DNA of 64,000 nucleotides from Rhizobacter terrae (GCF_003852895.1 NZ_QUSW01000001.1:186001-250000), one strand, 5' to 3'. Positions 8,153 to 17,479 are shown, counted from the first letter of the stretch. Numbers and translations: made by a program. The notes: generated by a model from the sequence alone, not told the origin.

Positions 8153-9241
8153 TCATTCGTCGGGCTGGCCTCGCGCCTGCAGCGCCTGGCCGCCCGTGCT
8201 CGCCTGGAGGCGGATCCAGGCGTAGGCCAATTCTCCCGCCGATGCCGCCAGTTCGTCATCGTCCACGAGCAGGGCCTGCGTGCCGAGGATCACGTCGTGT
8301 TGCGTCGCCGCGCCGACCTGCTGGCGGCGCTTGACGGCTTCCAGCTCCATCTGGCGGCTCTTCACGACTTCGAACAAGCGCGCTGCGCGCACGGTGCGCT
8401 GCTGCAGCGCGGACAGGTCGGCGCTCACCTCGGACTCGGCCTGGGCGGACACGGTGAGCAGGTTCTGCACGTCGGGCAGCTCGGAGCCGGGCATGGACGG
8501 CACGGCGCCGGGCGCGGCGGCAATCCAGCCGGTGAGGTTGGCCGGGCCGATGGCAAGCTGCCGCTGGACCTCGGGGGAGCTGCGCGGGCCGAGCGCGATG
8601 AGGCTGCGCGAAGCGCTCACGTCGGGCCGCGACATCAGCACGCTGCGCGGCAGCCGCTCGGGCGTGGGGGCGTCGAAGGCCGGCAGGTCGTGGCTCTCCA
8701 GGGCGTCGTGCAGTTCGCCGAAGAGGTCCTGCACCGACTTGCCGGTGAGCACGGCGAGTGCGTTCACGGAAGCATCGCGCTGGGATTGCATGGCGGCGGC
8801 CAGGCGGTCACAGGTGGCTCGGCGCTGGTCGATGGTCTTCAGCGCCTCGCCCATGGCCGCGATCGGCGGTGCCGCCGCGAGCACGCGCCGCTGCAGCTCA
8901 AGGGTGTCGCGCATTTCCAGGGCCAGCCGCCAGCGCAGGTGGAAGGTGCGCAGGCCGACATAGGCAGCGGCGACCTGCGCATCCAGGGGCAGCGACGATG
9001 ATCCGGAGCTCAAGGCCGGCGCGGCTTGCGGCCGCGAAGCCGCTGCGCGTTGAAGCGCAGGCAATGGGGCCTCGTTGAACGCCGTCCACCAGGGGCTCAT
9101 GGCCTCGCTCACTGTGGCCTGCGGTCTGGCATCGGCACGGAGCTCTTCTACGCTGGCAGTGCGTGCCTCGCAGGTCACGGTGAGTGCAAGGCACAGCAAG
9201 GCCACCGCTGCAGCACGCTGGGACATCGAACGGTTTCGCAT
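8153..9241 (-). CDS. Degenerate TolC/NodT-like outer-membrane efflux protein
   Basis: A 362-residue exported protein with partial similarity to RND outer-membrane factors. After a signal peptide (VALLCLALTVTCEA) comes PWWTAFNEAPLPALQRAA, like the WW/W-x-x-F...L-x-x-L start of NodT/OprM proteins. Later it has LTGKSVQDLF and VLMSRPDVSASRSLIA, matching the family's LLRRRPDV element, and a final coiled helix pair ending RLQASTGG. It is about 100 residues shorter than usual: the beta-barrel stretches expected after the RPDV element are replaced by short Pro/Gly-rich text. The ATG at 9241 has GGGGG upstream. It is coupled to the two-component genes, with no pump or adaptor gene nearby. It may be a decayed or repurposed periplasmic protein. 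Confidence 0.65.
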   Translation of the reverse strand: MRNRSMSQRAAAVALLCLALTVTCEARTASVEELRADARPQATVSEAMSPWWTAFNEAPLPALQRAAASRPQAAPALSSGSSSLPLDAQVAAAYVGLRTFHLRWRLALEMRDTLELQRRVLAAAPPIAAMGEALKTIDQRRATCDRLAAAMQSQRDASVNALAVLTGKSVQDLFGELHDALESHDLPAFDAPTPERLPRSVLMSRPDVSASRSLIALGPRSSPEVQRQLAIGPANLTGWIAAAPGAVPSMPGSELPDVQNLLTVSAQAESEVSADLSALQQRTVRAARLFEVVKSRQMELEAVKRRQQVGAATQHDVILGTQALLVDDDELAASAGELAYAWIRLQASTGGQALQARGQPDE

Positions 9242-9348
9242 GGCAACCCCCGTCATTGCTCTTGTCGATGCGGCGCGCCGGGCTGGCTCGCCATCAGTGC
9301 ACGGACTTTGATGCTGCGCCATGTCAACACCAATGCCTGTGCGTCAAG

Positions 9349-9456
9349 TCATGTAAAGAATGCCTTCTGGGCGAAGGCCTGCGACTCGTCGGCGCTCAGC
9401 TTGGAATCGCCATTGGTGTCGATGGACTCGAACAGCGCCTGCAGGCCTGGTTCGTT
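9349..9456 (-). pseudogene. EF-hand remnant in frame after the dioxygenase stop codon
   Basis: Reading on past the TGA of the dioxygenase gene (9457-9459) in the same frame gives 35 codons and then TGA at 9349-9351. They encode a recognisable EF-hand: LQALFESI, the loop DTNGDSKLSADE (ligands at loop positions 1, 3, 5, 7, 9 and a Glu at 12), then SQAFAQKAFF. No start codon or ribosome-binding site precedes it. It is either a tail reached by stop-codon readthrough or the stump of an EF-hand gene whose front part is lost. Confidence 0.6.
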
Positions 9457-10305
9457 TCAGACGCCAATGCCCACCGTGAGCGTGGCGGTGTAGCCGTTGG
9501 TGACGTCGCCGGTCATGGTCGCCATCTGCAGCGTCACGCCGTCGCTGAACACGTTGTCGGTGGAGAAGCTGATGGCACTGAAGTTGGCCACGCTGGCGCT
9601 GTAGCCGCTGGTGGCATAGACCGTGTCGCACACGCTCTCCGGAAAGGCGAGCTGCGAGGTCTTGAGCTTGTTGGTGTACGAGGTCGCGGTGGTGGTGCTG
9701 CGGTACACCTCCATGTGGACGTGAGGCATGCGGCCCGAGTAGCAGCCGGGGAAGATGGTGGTGAAGGTCGCCAAGCCATCGCTGTCGGTGGCCTGCACGC
9801 CGCGCAGGAAGTTCTCGGCGGTGACGCCCGAGGAGTACAACGAGTAGCGGCCCTGGCGGTCGCAGTGCCAGATGTAGATGGCATAGCCCGAAAGGTCCGC
9901 GCAGCTTCCGTTGGTGTTGACGAGTTGCAGCTTGACGGTGAGCAGCACGCCATCGGCCACGCCGCTTGCGCCGGCGAAGCTCGAACGGATGTCGCTGCGC
10001 ACGATGCCCGACAGCGCCAGCGCGCTCACGCCGTTGGAGCCGTCGCCCGGATAGGGTCCCGCCGTTTCCTCGGGAATGACCGAGCAGGAGGTGGTCGTCG
10101 TGGTGCCCGTGCCGCTGGTGGTGCCGCTGCCGGACGTGCTGCCGCTGGACGTGCTGGAGGAGCCGGTGTCGTCGCCTCCACCGCCGCAGCCCAGCAAGCT
10201 GGCCGCGCCCAGTCCGGCCAGCCAGCCCAGGGCGCGGCGTCGTTCCTTGATGGCCGCCTCGAGCGTGCGCAGGTCGTGGGCCAGTCCGTGATCGTGTGCG
10301 TGCAT
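9457..10305 (-). CDS. Secreted intradiol ring-cleavage dioxygenase-like lipoprotein
   Basis: A 282-residue protein with a twin-arginine-type lipoprotein signal (RRRALGWLAGLGAASLLGC), a Ser/Thr/Gly linker, then the intradiol dioxygenase fold. It shows IPEETAGPYPGDGSNG, YAIYIWHCDRQGRYSLYS and FTTIFPGCYSGRMPHVHMEV, which contain the tyrosine and histidine positions that bind non-haem iron in protocatechuate/catechol dioxygenases, plus the Arg of the second motif. Such exported relatives have no settled substrate. I chose the ATG at 10305 because AAAGGA sits five bases upstream; ATG at 10311 is the alternative. It is divergent from the FRG gene across 137 bases. An EF-hand stump follows its stop in frame. 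Confidence 0.85.
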   Translation of the reverse strand: MHAHDHGLAHDLRTLEAAIKERRRALGWLAGLGAASLLGCGGGGDDTGSSSTSSGSTSGSGTTSGTGTTTTTSCSVIPEETAGPYPGDGSNGVSALALSGIVRSDIRSSFAGASGVADGVLLTVKLQLVNTNGSCADLSGYAIYIWHCDRQGRYSLYSSGVTAENFLRGVQATDSDGLATFTTIFPGCYSGRMPHVHMEVYRSTTTATSYTNKLKTSQLAFPESVCDTVYATSGYSASVANFSAISFSTDNVFSDGVTLQMATMTGDVTNGYTATLTVGIGV

Positions 10306-10442
10306 GTTCATCCTTTGCGAGCGAAGCGACAGGCTTCGCCTGGATGGCATTGCACCGGTTCACATTGTCGAGAAGGTTGCTGTTGGATGTCGGGGCCGAC
10401 ATGAAGTGTGTCAGGCCGGGCTGATCGCGGTATCGTCCCGCC

Positions 10443-11210
10443 ATGAAACTCCTGACCGTTGGAACCTGGCGCGAGCTGGCGGCAACGCTGGAATCGCTGG
10501 ATGGCTGGGCCTTTCGCGGCGAGAAGTCGTCGCAGTGGGACTTGCTGACTTCGCTGTCGCGCCGACTCAAGCTCTACGCCCCCGATGACGCGTCATGGCG
10601 GCTGCGCGAAGAGCGCGCCATCCGAATCTTCCGGCGCAAGGCCCACAACTACATTCCCGACCAACAGGCGCAAGCCGACGACCTGCGCCTGCTGGCCATC
10701 ATGCAGCACCACGGCGCGCCGACACGGCTGCTGGACTTCACCAAGTCGCCATTCGTCGCGACCTTCTTCGCACTGGAAAACGCCACCTCCGAAGCCGCCC
10801 TCTTCGCACTGGACACGCCCCGGCTGTGGAACGCCGCGCCGATGTTCGATGCGAACCTCACACGCGAGCTCATCGACCCGCGCCGGCCGGGCAACTTCGA
10901 CCGCTACTTCGCGCCCAACACCACGCCGGTGCTGTGGTTCGGCGAGCCGGCCGAGATGGACCGGCGGCTCATCGCGCAGTCGGGCCTGTTCGTGGTGCCG
11001 GGAGTGCTGCACCTGCCGCTGGACGAGGTCCTCAAGCACTACGACCCGTCGGGGGACTTGCTGATGAAGATCGTGCTGCAGCCGGGCATCCGCGAAGAGG
11101 CCATGCGGGCGCTCTACCGCATGAACATCACCTACGCGACGCTGTTCCCCGACCTGGACGGGATGGCGAAGTCGCTGGCCTACGAGCTGGAAGTGGCGTG
11201 GCGCACTTGA
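10443..11210 (+). CDS. FRG domain-containing protein
   Basis: A 255-residue soluble protein, a single FRG domain. The defining Phe-Arg-Gly is in GWAFRGEKSS (residues 22-31), and the second conserved block is MQHHGAPTRLLDFTKSPFVA followed by FFALEN. The biochemical activity of FRG domains is not established; many lie in accessory or defence-associated loci, often beside transposons or tRNA genes. Here it sits alone, divergent from the dioxygenase-like gene and ending 71 bases from a convergent tRNA cluster, separated from it by a bidirectional terminator. No toxin, antitoxin or phage gene adjoins it. Confidence 0.88.
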   Translation: MKLLTVGTWRELAATLESLDGWAFRGEKSSQWDLLTSLSRRLKLYAPDDASWRLREERAIRIFRRKAHNYIPDQQAQADDLRLLAIMQHHGAPTRLLDFTKSPFVATFFALENATSEAALFALDTPRLWNAAPMFDANLTRELIDPRRPGNFDRYFAPNTTPVLWFGEPAEMDRRLIAQSGLFVVPGVLHLPLDEVLKHYDPSGDLLMKIVLQPGIREEAMRALYRMNITYATLFPDLDGMAKSLAYELEVAWRT

Positions 11211-11244
11211 ACCGCGCGACGGAGGTGAAGCGAAGGCACAAAGC

Positions 11245-11270
11245 AAAACGCCACCCGAAGGTGGCGTTTT
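11245..11270. terminator. Bidirectional rho-independent terminator
   Basis: A perfect 10-bp stem AAAACGCCAC / GTGGCGTTTT with a 6-base loop. The A-run and T-run make it work on both strands, ending the FRG gene (+) and the tRNA cluster (-). Confidence 0.8.
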
Positions 11271-11281
11271 ACCGAGATGGT

Positions 11282-11358
11282 TGGCGGAGTGGACGGGGCT
11301 CGAACCCGCGACCCCCGGCGTGACAGGCCGGTATTCTAACCAACTGAACTACCACTCC
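11282..11358 (-). tRNA. tRNA-Asp (GTC)
   Basis: 77 bases including an encoded CCA. The acceptor stem GGAGTGG pairs with CCACTCC, discriminator G, T-loop GGTTCGAGCC, and the anticodon loop CTGTCAC gives GTC. It closely matches enterobacterial tRNA-Asp. It is the last of three tandem minus-strand tRNA genes. Confidence 0.97.
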
Positions 11359-11438
11359 GTTGATCAGACGCTGGCTCAACTGCTCCAGCACTTCTGACCA
11401 GCAGGATTTTCGGATTGCTCCGCAAGCCCTGCCAAACT

Positions 11439-11514
11439 TGGCGTCCCCTAGGGGATTCGAACCCCTGTAATCACCGTGAAAGGGTGGTGTCCTAGGCCTC
11501 TAGACGAAGGGGAC
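11439..11514 (-). tRNA. tRNA-Glu (TTC)
   Basis: 76 bases with encoded CCA. It starts GTCCCCTTCGTCTAGAGG, the anticodon TTC lies in a CTTTCAC loop, and the T-arm is GGGGTTCGAATCCCC. It is the middle gene of the tRNA cluster, which lies directly downstream of glutamyl-tRNA synthetase on the same strand. Confidence 0.97.
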
Positions 11515-11554
11515 TGAATCCTTCGTACTTGTGAACAACGCGCCACCGTTTGAT

Positions 11555-11630
<76 letters not shown>

Positions 11631-11738
11631 ATTGATCAAATTTGATCGGGAATCCTCTTTCGAGGACCTTTGGCAGCCTCGTGCATTTCTGCATTTCGAC
11701 CTGCTTCAGGTTTCGCGCTGTTCTCAAGCGAGACTGCG

Positions 11739-11768
11739 ATTATAGACAGACTTTTATGCCCGATGCAA
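11739..11768 (-). promoter_or_regulatory. Putative sigma-70 promoter for the tRNA cluster
   Basis: On the minus strand a perfect -10 TATAAT (11739-11744) lies 18 bases after TTGCAT (11763-11768). The -35 falls inside the last codons of gltX and the -10 is ten bases beyond its stop. The predicted transcript begins about 100 bases before tRNA-Ala. The -35 is weak. Confidence 0.5.
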
Positions 11769-13145
11769 ACGCTCGATCACGAAATGTTTTGCGAAGAGTT
11801 CGAGCACCGCATCGATGGACGGCGTCTGTGCACGACCGCACACCTTCACGCGCACGGCATGGGCCAGTTGCGGCATCTTCAGGCCGTGCGCAGCAATGGT
11901 TTCCTTGATCGCTGCGTTGATGGCGGCCTTGTTCCATTCCGTGGCTTCGAGCTTGTCGGCGAGCGCGGCAATGGCCGGCTTCACCGCATCAGTCACGTGC
12001 GCGGCCAGGTCTTCCGCTGAAGGCGTGACGTCGGCGAAGTACATCGCGAGCCAATCGGCCAGCTCCACCGTGGTGGTGCAGCGGTCCTTGAACAGCGGCA
12101 CGCGGCGCTGCACGTCGCCCACCGATGCATCGATGCCGCGGCGCTTGAGCTGATCTGCCACCAGCGCGGCCAGGCGCGACTCGTCGATGGTCTTCAGATA
12201 ATGCGCATTGACCCAGGCCAACTTGGCCGCATCCCATTGCGCCGGGCTCTTGGACAGGTGGCTGCCGTCAAACCATGACACCATCTGATCGCGCGAGAAG
12301 ATCTCGTCGTCGCCGTGGCTCCAGCCCAGGCGCGCCAGATAGTTGAGCATCGCCTCGGGCAGGTAGCCCGCTTCTTCATAGGCCGTCACGCTCACCGCGC
12401 CGCGGCGCTTGGACAGCTTCTGCCCGTCGTCGCCCAGGATCACCGGCACGTGCCCGAACTGCGGCAGCGGCGCACCCAGCGCGTTGAAGATGTTGATCTG
12501 CCAGGGCGTGTTGTTGACGTGCTCGTCGCCGCGGAACACATGCGTGATGGCCATGTCCCAGTCATCGACCACCACCGCGAAGTTGTAGGTCGGCACGCCA
12601 TCGGCGCGCATGATGATGAGGTCGTCGATCTCCTTGTTGCCGATGCTGATCGGCCCCTTGCAGAGGTCGTCCCAGGTCACCACGCCATCGGGCGGATTGG
12701 CGAAGCGGATCACCGGCTGCACGCCTGCGGGCGGCGTGGGCAGCACCTTGCCGGGTTCGGGTCGCCACGTACCGTCGTAGCGGCGCTTCCCAACGCGCGC
12801 GTACTCGGCTTCCTTCATCGCGTCCAGTTCTTCGGGCGTCGTGTAGCAGCGGTAGGCATGGCCGCTGGCGATCATCTGGTCCACCACCTCGCGGTAGCGG
12901 TCCAGGCGCTGCATCTGGTAGACCGGACCTTCGTCGTATTCCAGTCCCAGCCAGTGCATGGACGCGAGGATCTGGTCCACCGAATCCTGGGTGGATCGGG
13001 CCACGTCGGTGTCCTCGATGCGCAGCACGAACTCGCCGCCGTGGTGGCGGGCGTAGGCCCACGAGTACAAAGCCGTGCGGGCCGTGCCCAGGTGCAGGAA
13101 GCCGGTGGGCGAAGGTGCGATGCGCGTGCGGATTTTTCTGGTCAT
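11754..13145 (-). CDS. gltX: Glutamate--tRNA ligase
   Basis: A 463-residue class I aminoacyl-tRNA synthetase that charges tRNA-Glu in the cytoplasm. The HIGH-type signature appears as [16 protein letters not shown] near residue 10 and the KMSKS-type motif as KLSKRRG near 246. The catalytic region with [17 protein letters not shown] and the C-terminal anticodon-binding helical part are intact, and the length is normal. The ATG at 13145 opens [15 protein letters not shown]; longer in-frame starts upstream have no homology. It lies 37 bases downstream of purF and is followed by tRNA-Ala, tRNA-Glu and tRNA-Asp, so the synthetase and its tRNA are neighbours. Confidence 0.97.
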   Translation of the reverse strand: MTRKIRTRIAPSPTGFLHLGTARTALYSWAYARHHGGEFVLRIEDTDVARSTQDSVDQILASMHWLGLEYDEGPVYQMQRLDRYREVVDQMIASGHAYRCYTTPEELDAMKEAEYARVGKRRYDGTWRPEPGKVLPTPPAGVQPVIRFANPPDGVVTWDDLCKGPISIGNKEIDDLIIMRADGVPTYNFAVVVDDWDMAITHVFRGDEHVNNTPWQINIFNALGAPLPQFGHVPVILGDDGQKLSKRRGAVSVTAYEEAGYLPEAMLNYLARLGWSHGDDEIFSRDQMVSWFDGSHLSKSPAQWDAAKLAWVNAHYLKTIDESRLAALVADQLKRRGIDASVGDVQRRVPLFKDRCTTTVELADWLAMYFADVTPSAEDLAAHVTDAVKPAIAALADKLEATEWNKAAINAAIKETIAAHGLKMPQLAHAVRVKVCGRAQTPSIDAVLELFAKHFVIERLHRA

Positions 13146-13182
13146 GTGAGAAGCAGTTGTCCTGGAGGCCGACGATGGCGGC

Positions 13183-14712
13183 TCAGCGTGTGTCGCTTTC
13201 GCCTTGCAGCGCGAGCCGCGAGCGGCCCGGTCCTTCTTCCTCGTCGTTGCCCTGCGAGCTGCGTTGCGTCGCAATGGCATCGAAGTCCGCCGCCGACACA
13301 TCGCCGGTGATGTACACGCCGTCGAAGCACGAAGCCTCGAAGCCGTTGAGCTTGGTGTTGAGCTGGCCGACCACGCGCTTCATGGCCGCCACATCCTGGT
13401 AGATCAGCGCATCGGCGCCGATGAACTGGCGGATCTCTTCCATCGTGCGGTTGTGCGCGATGAGCTCGTCCTTGGTCGGCATGTCGATGCCGTACACATT
13501 CGGGAAGCGCACCGGCGGCGCCGCCGACGCCATGTAGACCTTGCGGGCACCGGCATCGCGCGCCATCTGCACGATCTCTTTCGAGGTGGTGCCGCGCACG
13601 ATGGAATCATCCACCAGCAGCACGTTGCGGCCCTTGAACTCCACGCCGATGGCGTTGAGTTTCTGGCGCACCGACTTCTTGCGCACGCCCTGCCCCGGCA
13701 TGATGAAGGTGCGGCCGACGTAGCGGTTCTTCACGAAGCCTTCGCGGTAGGGCTTGCCGATCTTCTGCGCGAGCTGCATGGCCGAGGGGCGGCTGGATTC
13801 GGGAATCGGGATCACCACGTCGATCTCGTTGGGCGGCATGGTGGAGATGAGCCGCTGCGCCAGTGTCTCGCCCATGTTCAGGCGGGCCTGGTAGACCGAG
13901 ACGCCGTCCATGATGCTGTCGGGCCGCGCGAGGTACACGAACTCGAACATGCAGGGGTTGAGCGACGGGTTCTCGGCGCACTGCTTCGCATGCACCTGCC
14001 CTGCCAGGTCGATGAAGATCGCCTCGCCCGGTGCGACATCGCGCACGAGCTTGTGGCCGGTGCCTTCGAGCGCCACCGACTCGCTGGCCACCATGACCTC
14101 GGGGTTGCCGTCCGCACCCATCGCCTGGCCGTAGCACAGCGGGCGGATGCCGTAGGGGTCGCGGAACGCGAGCAGCCCGTAGCCGGCAATGAGCGCCACC
14201 ACGGCGTAGGAGCCCTTGATGCGCTTGTGCACCGCCGACACCGCCTTGAAGATTTCCTCTGGCGTCAACGGCAGGTTGCGCGCTGCCAGCTCCAGTTCGT
14301 GCGCGAGAATGTTGATCAGCACCTCGGTGTCGCTCTCGGTGTTGATGTGGCGGCGGTCGATGTCGAAGAGTTCCTTCTTCAGCGAGTGCGCGTTGGTGAG
14401 GTTGCCGTTGTGCACGAGCACGATGCCGAAGGGCGCGTTCACGTAGAAGGGCTGCGCCTCTTCCTCGTTGTAGGCGTTGCCCGCCGTGGGGTAGCGCACC
14501 TGACCCAGGCCCACCGTGCCGGGCAGCGCCCGCATGTTGCGGGTGCGGAACACGTCGCGCACCATGCCGCGCGCCTTGTGCATGAAGCACTTGGTGCCCT
14601 GCATGGTCACGATGCCGGCGGCATCCTGGCCGCGATGCTGCAGGAGCAGCAAGGCGTCATAGATGAGTTGGTTGACCGGCGTCCGGGAAATCACTCCGAC
14701 GATGCCACACAT
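13183..14712 (-). CDS. purF: Amidophosphoribosyltransferase
   Basis: A 509-residue enzyme for the first step of purine synthesis, making phosphoribosylamine from PRPP and glutamine. The mature N-terminus MCGIVGVI exposes Cys2, the glutaminase nucleophile, with no propeptide. [13 protein letters not shown] and GSYAVVALI belong to the Ntn-hydrolase domain. The PRPP-binding loop is [14 protein letters not shown] near residue 365. It is preceded by cvpA at 47 bases, the classic cvpA-purF pair, with gltX next downstream. The C-terminal tail beyond [14 protein letters not shown] is about 40 residues long and acidic/Arg-rich, common in beta-proteobacterial PurF. Confidence 0.97.
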   Translation of the reverse strand: MCGIVGVISRTPVNQLIYDALLLLQHRGQDAAGIVTMQGTKCFMHKARGMVRDVFRTRNMRALPGTVGLGQVRYPTAGNAYNEEEAQPFYVNAPFGIVLVHNGNLTNAHSLKKELFDIDRRHINTESDTEVLINILAHELELAARNLPLTPEEIFKAVSAVHKRIKGSYAVVALIAGYGLLAFRDPYGIRPLCYGQAMGADGNPEVMVASESVALEGTGHKLVRDVAPGEAIFIDLAGQVHAKQCAENPSLNPCMFEFVYLARPDSIMDGVSVYQARLNMGETLAQRLISTMPPNEIDVVIPIPESSRPSAMQLAQKIGKPYREGFVKNRYVGRTFIMPGQGVRKKSVRQKLNAIGVEFKGRNVLLVDDSIVRGTTSKEIVQMARDAGARKVYMASAAPPVRFPNVYGIDMPTKDELIAHNRTMEEIRQFIGADALIYQDVAAMKRVVGQLNTKLNGFEASCFDGVYITGDVSAADFDAIATQRSSQGNDEEEGPGRSRLALQGESDTR

Positions 14713-14759
14713 GGAACTGCTCCAGCTTTCAAGTCACAAGCGGTGAGGCCATGCCGGCC

Positions 14760-15257
14760 TCACCGCGGAAGATGTTCGGCGATCTGCTGCGGGAGTACCG
14801 GCTTGATGCCGACCAGCGCCCCATGCAGCCACACGGCCCCGCGAGACTCCTGCCACGCCGCCGACTTCGCCAGCGAGGTCAGCAGCACGACGGTGGTGAT
14901 CGCGAGCATCACCACCAATGCGCGTGCCACGCCGAAGGTCGCGCCCAGCGTGCGGTCGACGATGCTCAGCGGCGTGGCCTGGATGAGCATGCGGATGAGT
15001 CGCGACAGCAGGGCCCAGATGATCAGCGCGGCAATGAAGGTACATGCGAACGAGGCGGCGTGATTCAAGCCCGACCCCGGCTTGCCCACCGGGATGTGCG
15101 GCGCCAGTTCGGGCGACAGCCACTGCGCCGCGAAATACGCCACGAGCCAACCCAGCAGCGACAGCACCTCGAAGACGAATCCGCGGATGAGGCCGACCAC
15201 CACCGACAGCATCAGGATGCCGATGAAGACCCAGTCGACCCAGCCGATGTCCGTCAT
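14760..15257 (-). CDS. cvpA: CvpA family membrane protein
   Basis: A 165-residue inner-membrane protein with four hydrophobic helices, starting WVDWVFIGILMLSVVVGLIRGF, the usual CvpA beginning, and carrying RGFVFEVLSLLGW. CvpA was named for colicin V production in Escherichia coli and is widely linked to envelope homeostasis; its biochemical role is unsettled. It starts inside the stop of the SPOR gene (ATGA-type overlap) and precedes purF. A 10-bp hairpin (14741-14765) covers its stop codon and could modulate read-on into purF, but it lacks a proper T-run. Confidence 0.92.
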   Translation of the reverse strand: MTDIGWVDWVFIGILMLSVVVGLIRGFVFEVLSLLGWLVAYFAAQWLSPELAPHIPVGKPGSGLNHAASFACTFIAALIIWALLSRLIRMLIQATPLSIVDRTLGATFGVARALVVMLAITTVVLLTSLAKSAAWQESRGAVWLHGALVGIKPVLPQQIAEHLPR

Positions 15258-16078
15258 AACGTCAGCACCACGGCCTGTTCGCCCGCGGCCTTGATCTTGG
15301 CCTGCACTTTTTCCGCCTCGTCGCGCGACGCGAACGGGCCCACGCGCACGCGGATGCGGTGGCCTTGCGAGGTGTCGGCCACCTGGGCATAGGTCTTGAT
15401 GCCGAGCTTCTCGACCTTCAGCCGCATCTCGTGGGCAGCGGTGTTCTCGGCGAAGGAGCCGACCTGCACGACGAAGCGGCCGTCCTTCTTGTCGCCAGGC
15501 TTGCCTTCGAGCAGCGCCTGTGCGCGCTTGCCGTCGTCGCCGGGCTTGGCGTCCGGTTTCGCTTCAGCAGGTCTGGGCTCGGGCTTGACGGCGGCAACGA
15601 CAGGCTTGGACGCCGGCGCCGTGGGCTTGGCAGCCACAGCCACAGCCGCGGCAGAGGCTGCCGGCTTGGCGGCGGCCGTGGACGCGGCGGGCTTGCTGGG
15701 CGGCACCACGACTTCGCGTCCGGCATCCGCCTGCGTTTCAACGATCTCGGTCGGGGCCGATGCCGCAACAGGCGCGGGCGCAGGCTCCACCGGCACCGCG
15801 GCGGCCGTGCGCGCAGGGCGCGACGCCGGAGGCATCACCAGCGGCGGTGCCACGTCCTTGCGCGGAATCTCGATGGGAATATCGACTGGAATCGGCCGCG
15901 GCTGCGTCTCGAACACCAGCGGGAAGCCGATCACGCCGATGACCACCAGCACCGACGCGCCGATCAGCCGACGGCGGGCGCGGGTTCGGGCCTCCTGGAC
16001 GGAATCGGGATTGGCGTCGGCCGCCGCACGGCTGGCCTTGTCGCCGGACTTTCGCTGGAAGATGGACAACAGACCCAT
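15254..16078 (-). CDS. SPOR domain-containing cell-division-type protein
   Basis: A 274-residue protein with a short cytoplasmic N-terminus, one membrane helix (LIGASVLVVIGVIGFPLVF, about 38-56), a long Ala/Pro/Lys-rich periplasmic linker, and a C-terminal SPOR domain at about 200-272 (FVVQVGSFAENTAAHEM through RIRVRVGPFASRDEAEKV). SPOR domains bind denuded septal peptidoglycan, so a role at the division site is likely (DedD/FtsN type). It sits between folC and cvpA, where dedD is found in enterobacteria, making a DedD-like function the best guess. It overlaps cvpA by 4 bases. Confidence 0.9.
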   Translation of the reverse strand: MGLLSIFQRKSGDKASRAAADANPDSVQEARTRARRRLIGASVLVVIGVIGFPLVFETQPRPIPVDIPIEIPRKDVAPPLVMPPASRPARTAAAVPVEPAPAPVAASAPTEIVETQADAGREVVVPPSKPAASTAAAKPAASAAAVAVAAKPTAPASKPVVAAVKPEPRPAEAKPDAKPGDDGKRAQALLEGKPGDKKDGRFVVQVGSFAENTAAHEMRLKVEKLGIKTYAQVADTSQGHRIRVRVGPFASRDEAEKVQAKIKAAGEQAVVLTL

Positions 16079-16153
16079 GCAGTCGATTCAGAGTGACGAG
16101 GCGGCCTTGTGTTCCGCCTCGGCCCGAGGCCGCGCAGGCGGCGGAGGTCGAAA

Positions 16154-17479
16154 TCAGCCCACGTGCGTGGCGCTCAAGCGGGGCAGCCCCTCCTTCAGCA
16201 CACCACCCACGGTGTAGAAGGAGCCGAAGACCACGATTCTATCAGCGGGGTCTGCTTGGCCGACTGCAGCACGCAGCGCGGCAGCGGGGTCCGCATGGCA
16301 GTTCACGCTCACGGGGCCCGGGCCCTTCAGTGCGAGGCGCTCGTGAAGTTGTTTCAGGCCCTCGGCCTTCGCCGCACGAGGGATCGGCAAGTCGCAGAAG
16401 TTCCAGGTATCCACCAGCGGCGCCATGCGGCGCAGGATCGCCTCCAGGTCCTTGTCCTGCATCGCGCCGAACACGACATGGGTGCGCGGATGGAAACCCA
16501 TCTGGTCCATGTTCTGGGCCAGCGTGGCAACGGCATGCGGGTTGTGCGCGACGTCCAGCACCAGCACTGGCTGGCCGGGGATGATCTGGAAGCGGCCGGT
16601 CAGCTCCACCATCGCCAGGCCGTTGCGTACTGCCTGGGCAGTGATGGGCAGCTGTTCGCGCAGGGCCTCGAAGGCGGCGAGCACGCCGGAGGCATTGAGC
16701 AGTTGGTTCGCACCACGCAGCGCCGGGTAGGCCATGCCGTTGAAGCGCTTGTCACGGCCGGCCCACGACCACTGTTGCTTGTCGCCGGCGTAGTTGAAGT
16801 CGCGGCCGAATTGCCAGAGGTCGGCGCCGATCTCGGTCGCGCGGTCGACGATGCTTTGCGGCGGCACCGGGTCGCTCACCACCACGGGCTTGCCGGTGCG
16901 CATGATGCCGGCCTTCTCGCGCCCGATGGACTCGCGGTCGGGCCCGAGGTATTCGACGTGGTCGATGTCGATGCTGGTGATGATGGCGCAGTCGGTGTCG
17001 ATGGCGTTGACCGCGTCGAGCCGGCCGCCCAGGCCCACCTCGAGGATCACCATGTCCACGCTCGCCTTGGACAGCAGCCGGGCGATCGCCAGCGTGGTGA
17101 ATTCGAAGTAGCTCAGGCTCAGGCCCAGGTCGATGCGGGCCTTCTCCACCGCCTCGAAATGCGGGATGAGTTCTTCGGCGGCAACGCTCTGCCCATTCAC
17201 CCGGCAGCGCTCCTCGAAGTGCACGAAGTGCGGCTTGATGTACAGCCCCACCCGGTAGCCCGCCTGGAGCGCGATCGACTCCAGCATCGCGCAGGTGGAC
17301 CCTTTGCCGTTGGTGCCGGCCACGGTGATCGCCGGCACCTTGAACGCCAGGCCCAGGTGCTGCTTGACCGCCAGCGTGCGGTCCAGCGTCATGTCGATTT
17401 CCTTGGGATGCAGCCGCTCGCAGCGGGCCAGCCATCCATCCAGGGTGGTGGGCAGGGTGTCGTCGGACATGGTGTTCAT
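16154..17479 (-). CDS. folC: Bifunctional dihydrofolate synthase / folylpolyglutamate synthase
   Basis: A 441-residue Mur-ligase-like ATP-dependent enzyme that adds glutamate to dihydropteroate and to folates. The P-loop is ITVAGTNGKGSTCAMLE near residue 50, the metal/ATP region is SIDIDHVEYLGPDRESIGREKAGI, and the C-terminal domain has VLDVAHNPHA. The length is typical. ATG at 17479 or, three codons later, at 17470 can start it. The order accD-folC-SPOR-cvpA-purF is conserved in proteobacteria. A hairpin terminator lies between accD and folC, so part of folC expression may be independent. Confidence 0.96.
   Translation of the reverse strand: MNTMSDDTLPTTLDGWLARCERLHPKEIDMTLDRTLAVKQHLGLAFKVPAITVAGTNGKGSTCAMLESIALQAGYRVGLYIKPHFVHFEERCRVNGQSVAAEELIPHFEAVEKARIDLGLSLSYFEFTTLAIARLLSKASVDMVILEVGLGGRLDAVNAIDTDCAIITSIDIDHVEYLGPDRESIGREKAGIMRTGKPVVVSDPVPPQSIVDRATEIGADLWQFGRDFNYAGDKQQWSWAGRDKRFNGMAYPALRGANQLLNASGVLAAFEALREQLPITAQAVRNGLAMVELTGRFQIIPGQPVLVLDVAHNPHAVATLAQNMDQMGFHPRTHVVFGAMQDKDLEAILRRMAPLVDTWNFCDLPIPRAAKAEGLKQLHERLALKGPGPVSVNCHADPAAALRAAVGQADPADRIVVFGSFYTVGGVLKEGLPRLSATHVG

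Noticed and set aside
14741-14765. 10-bp hairpin over the cvpA stop as a terminator
   Set aside because: No T-run follows on the minus strand, and cvpA-purF co-transcription is the norm; kept only as a remark in the cvpA entry.
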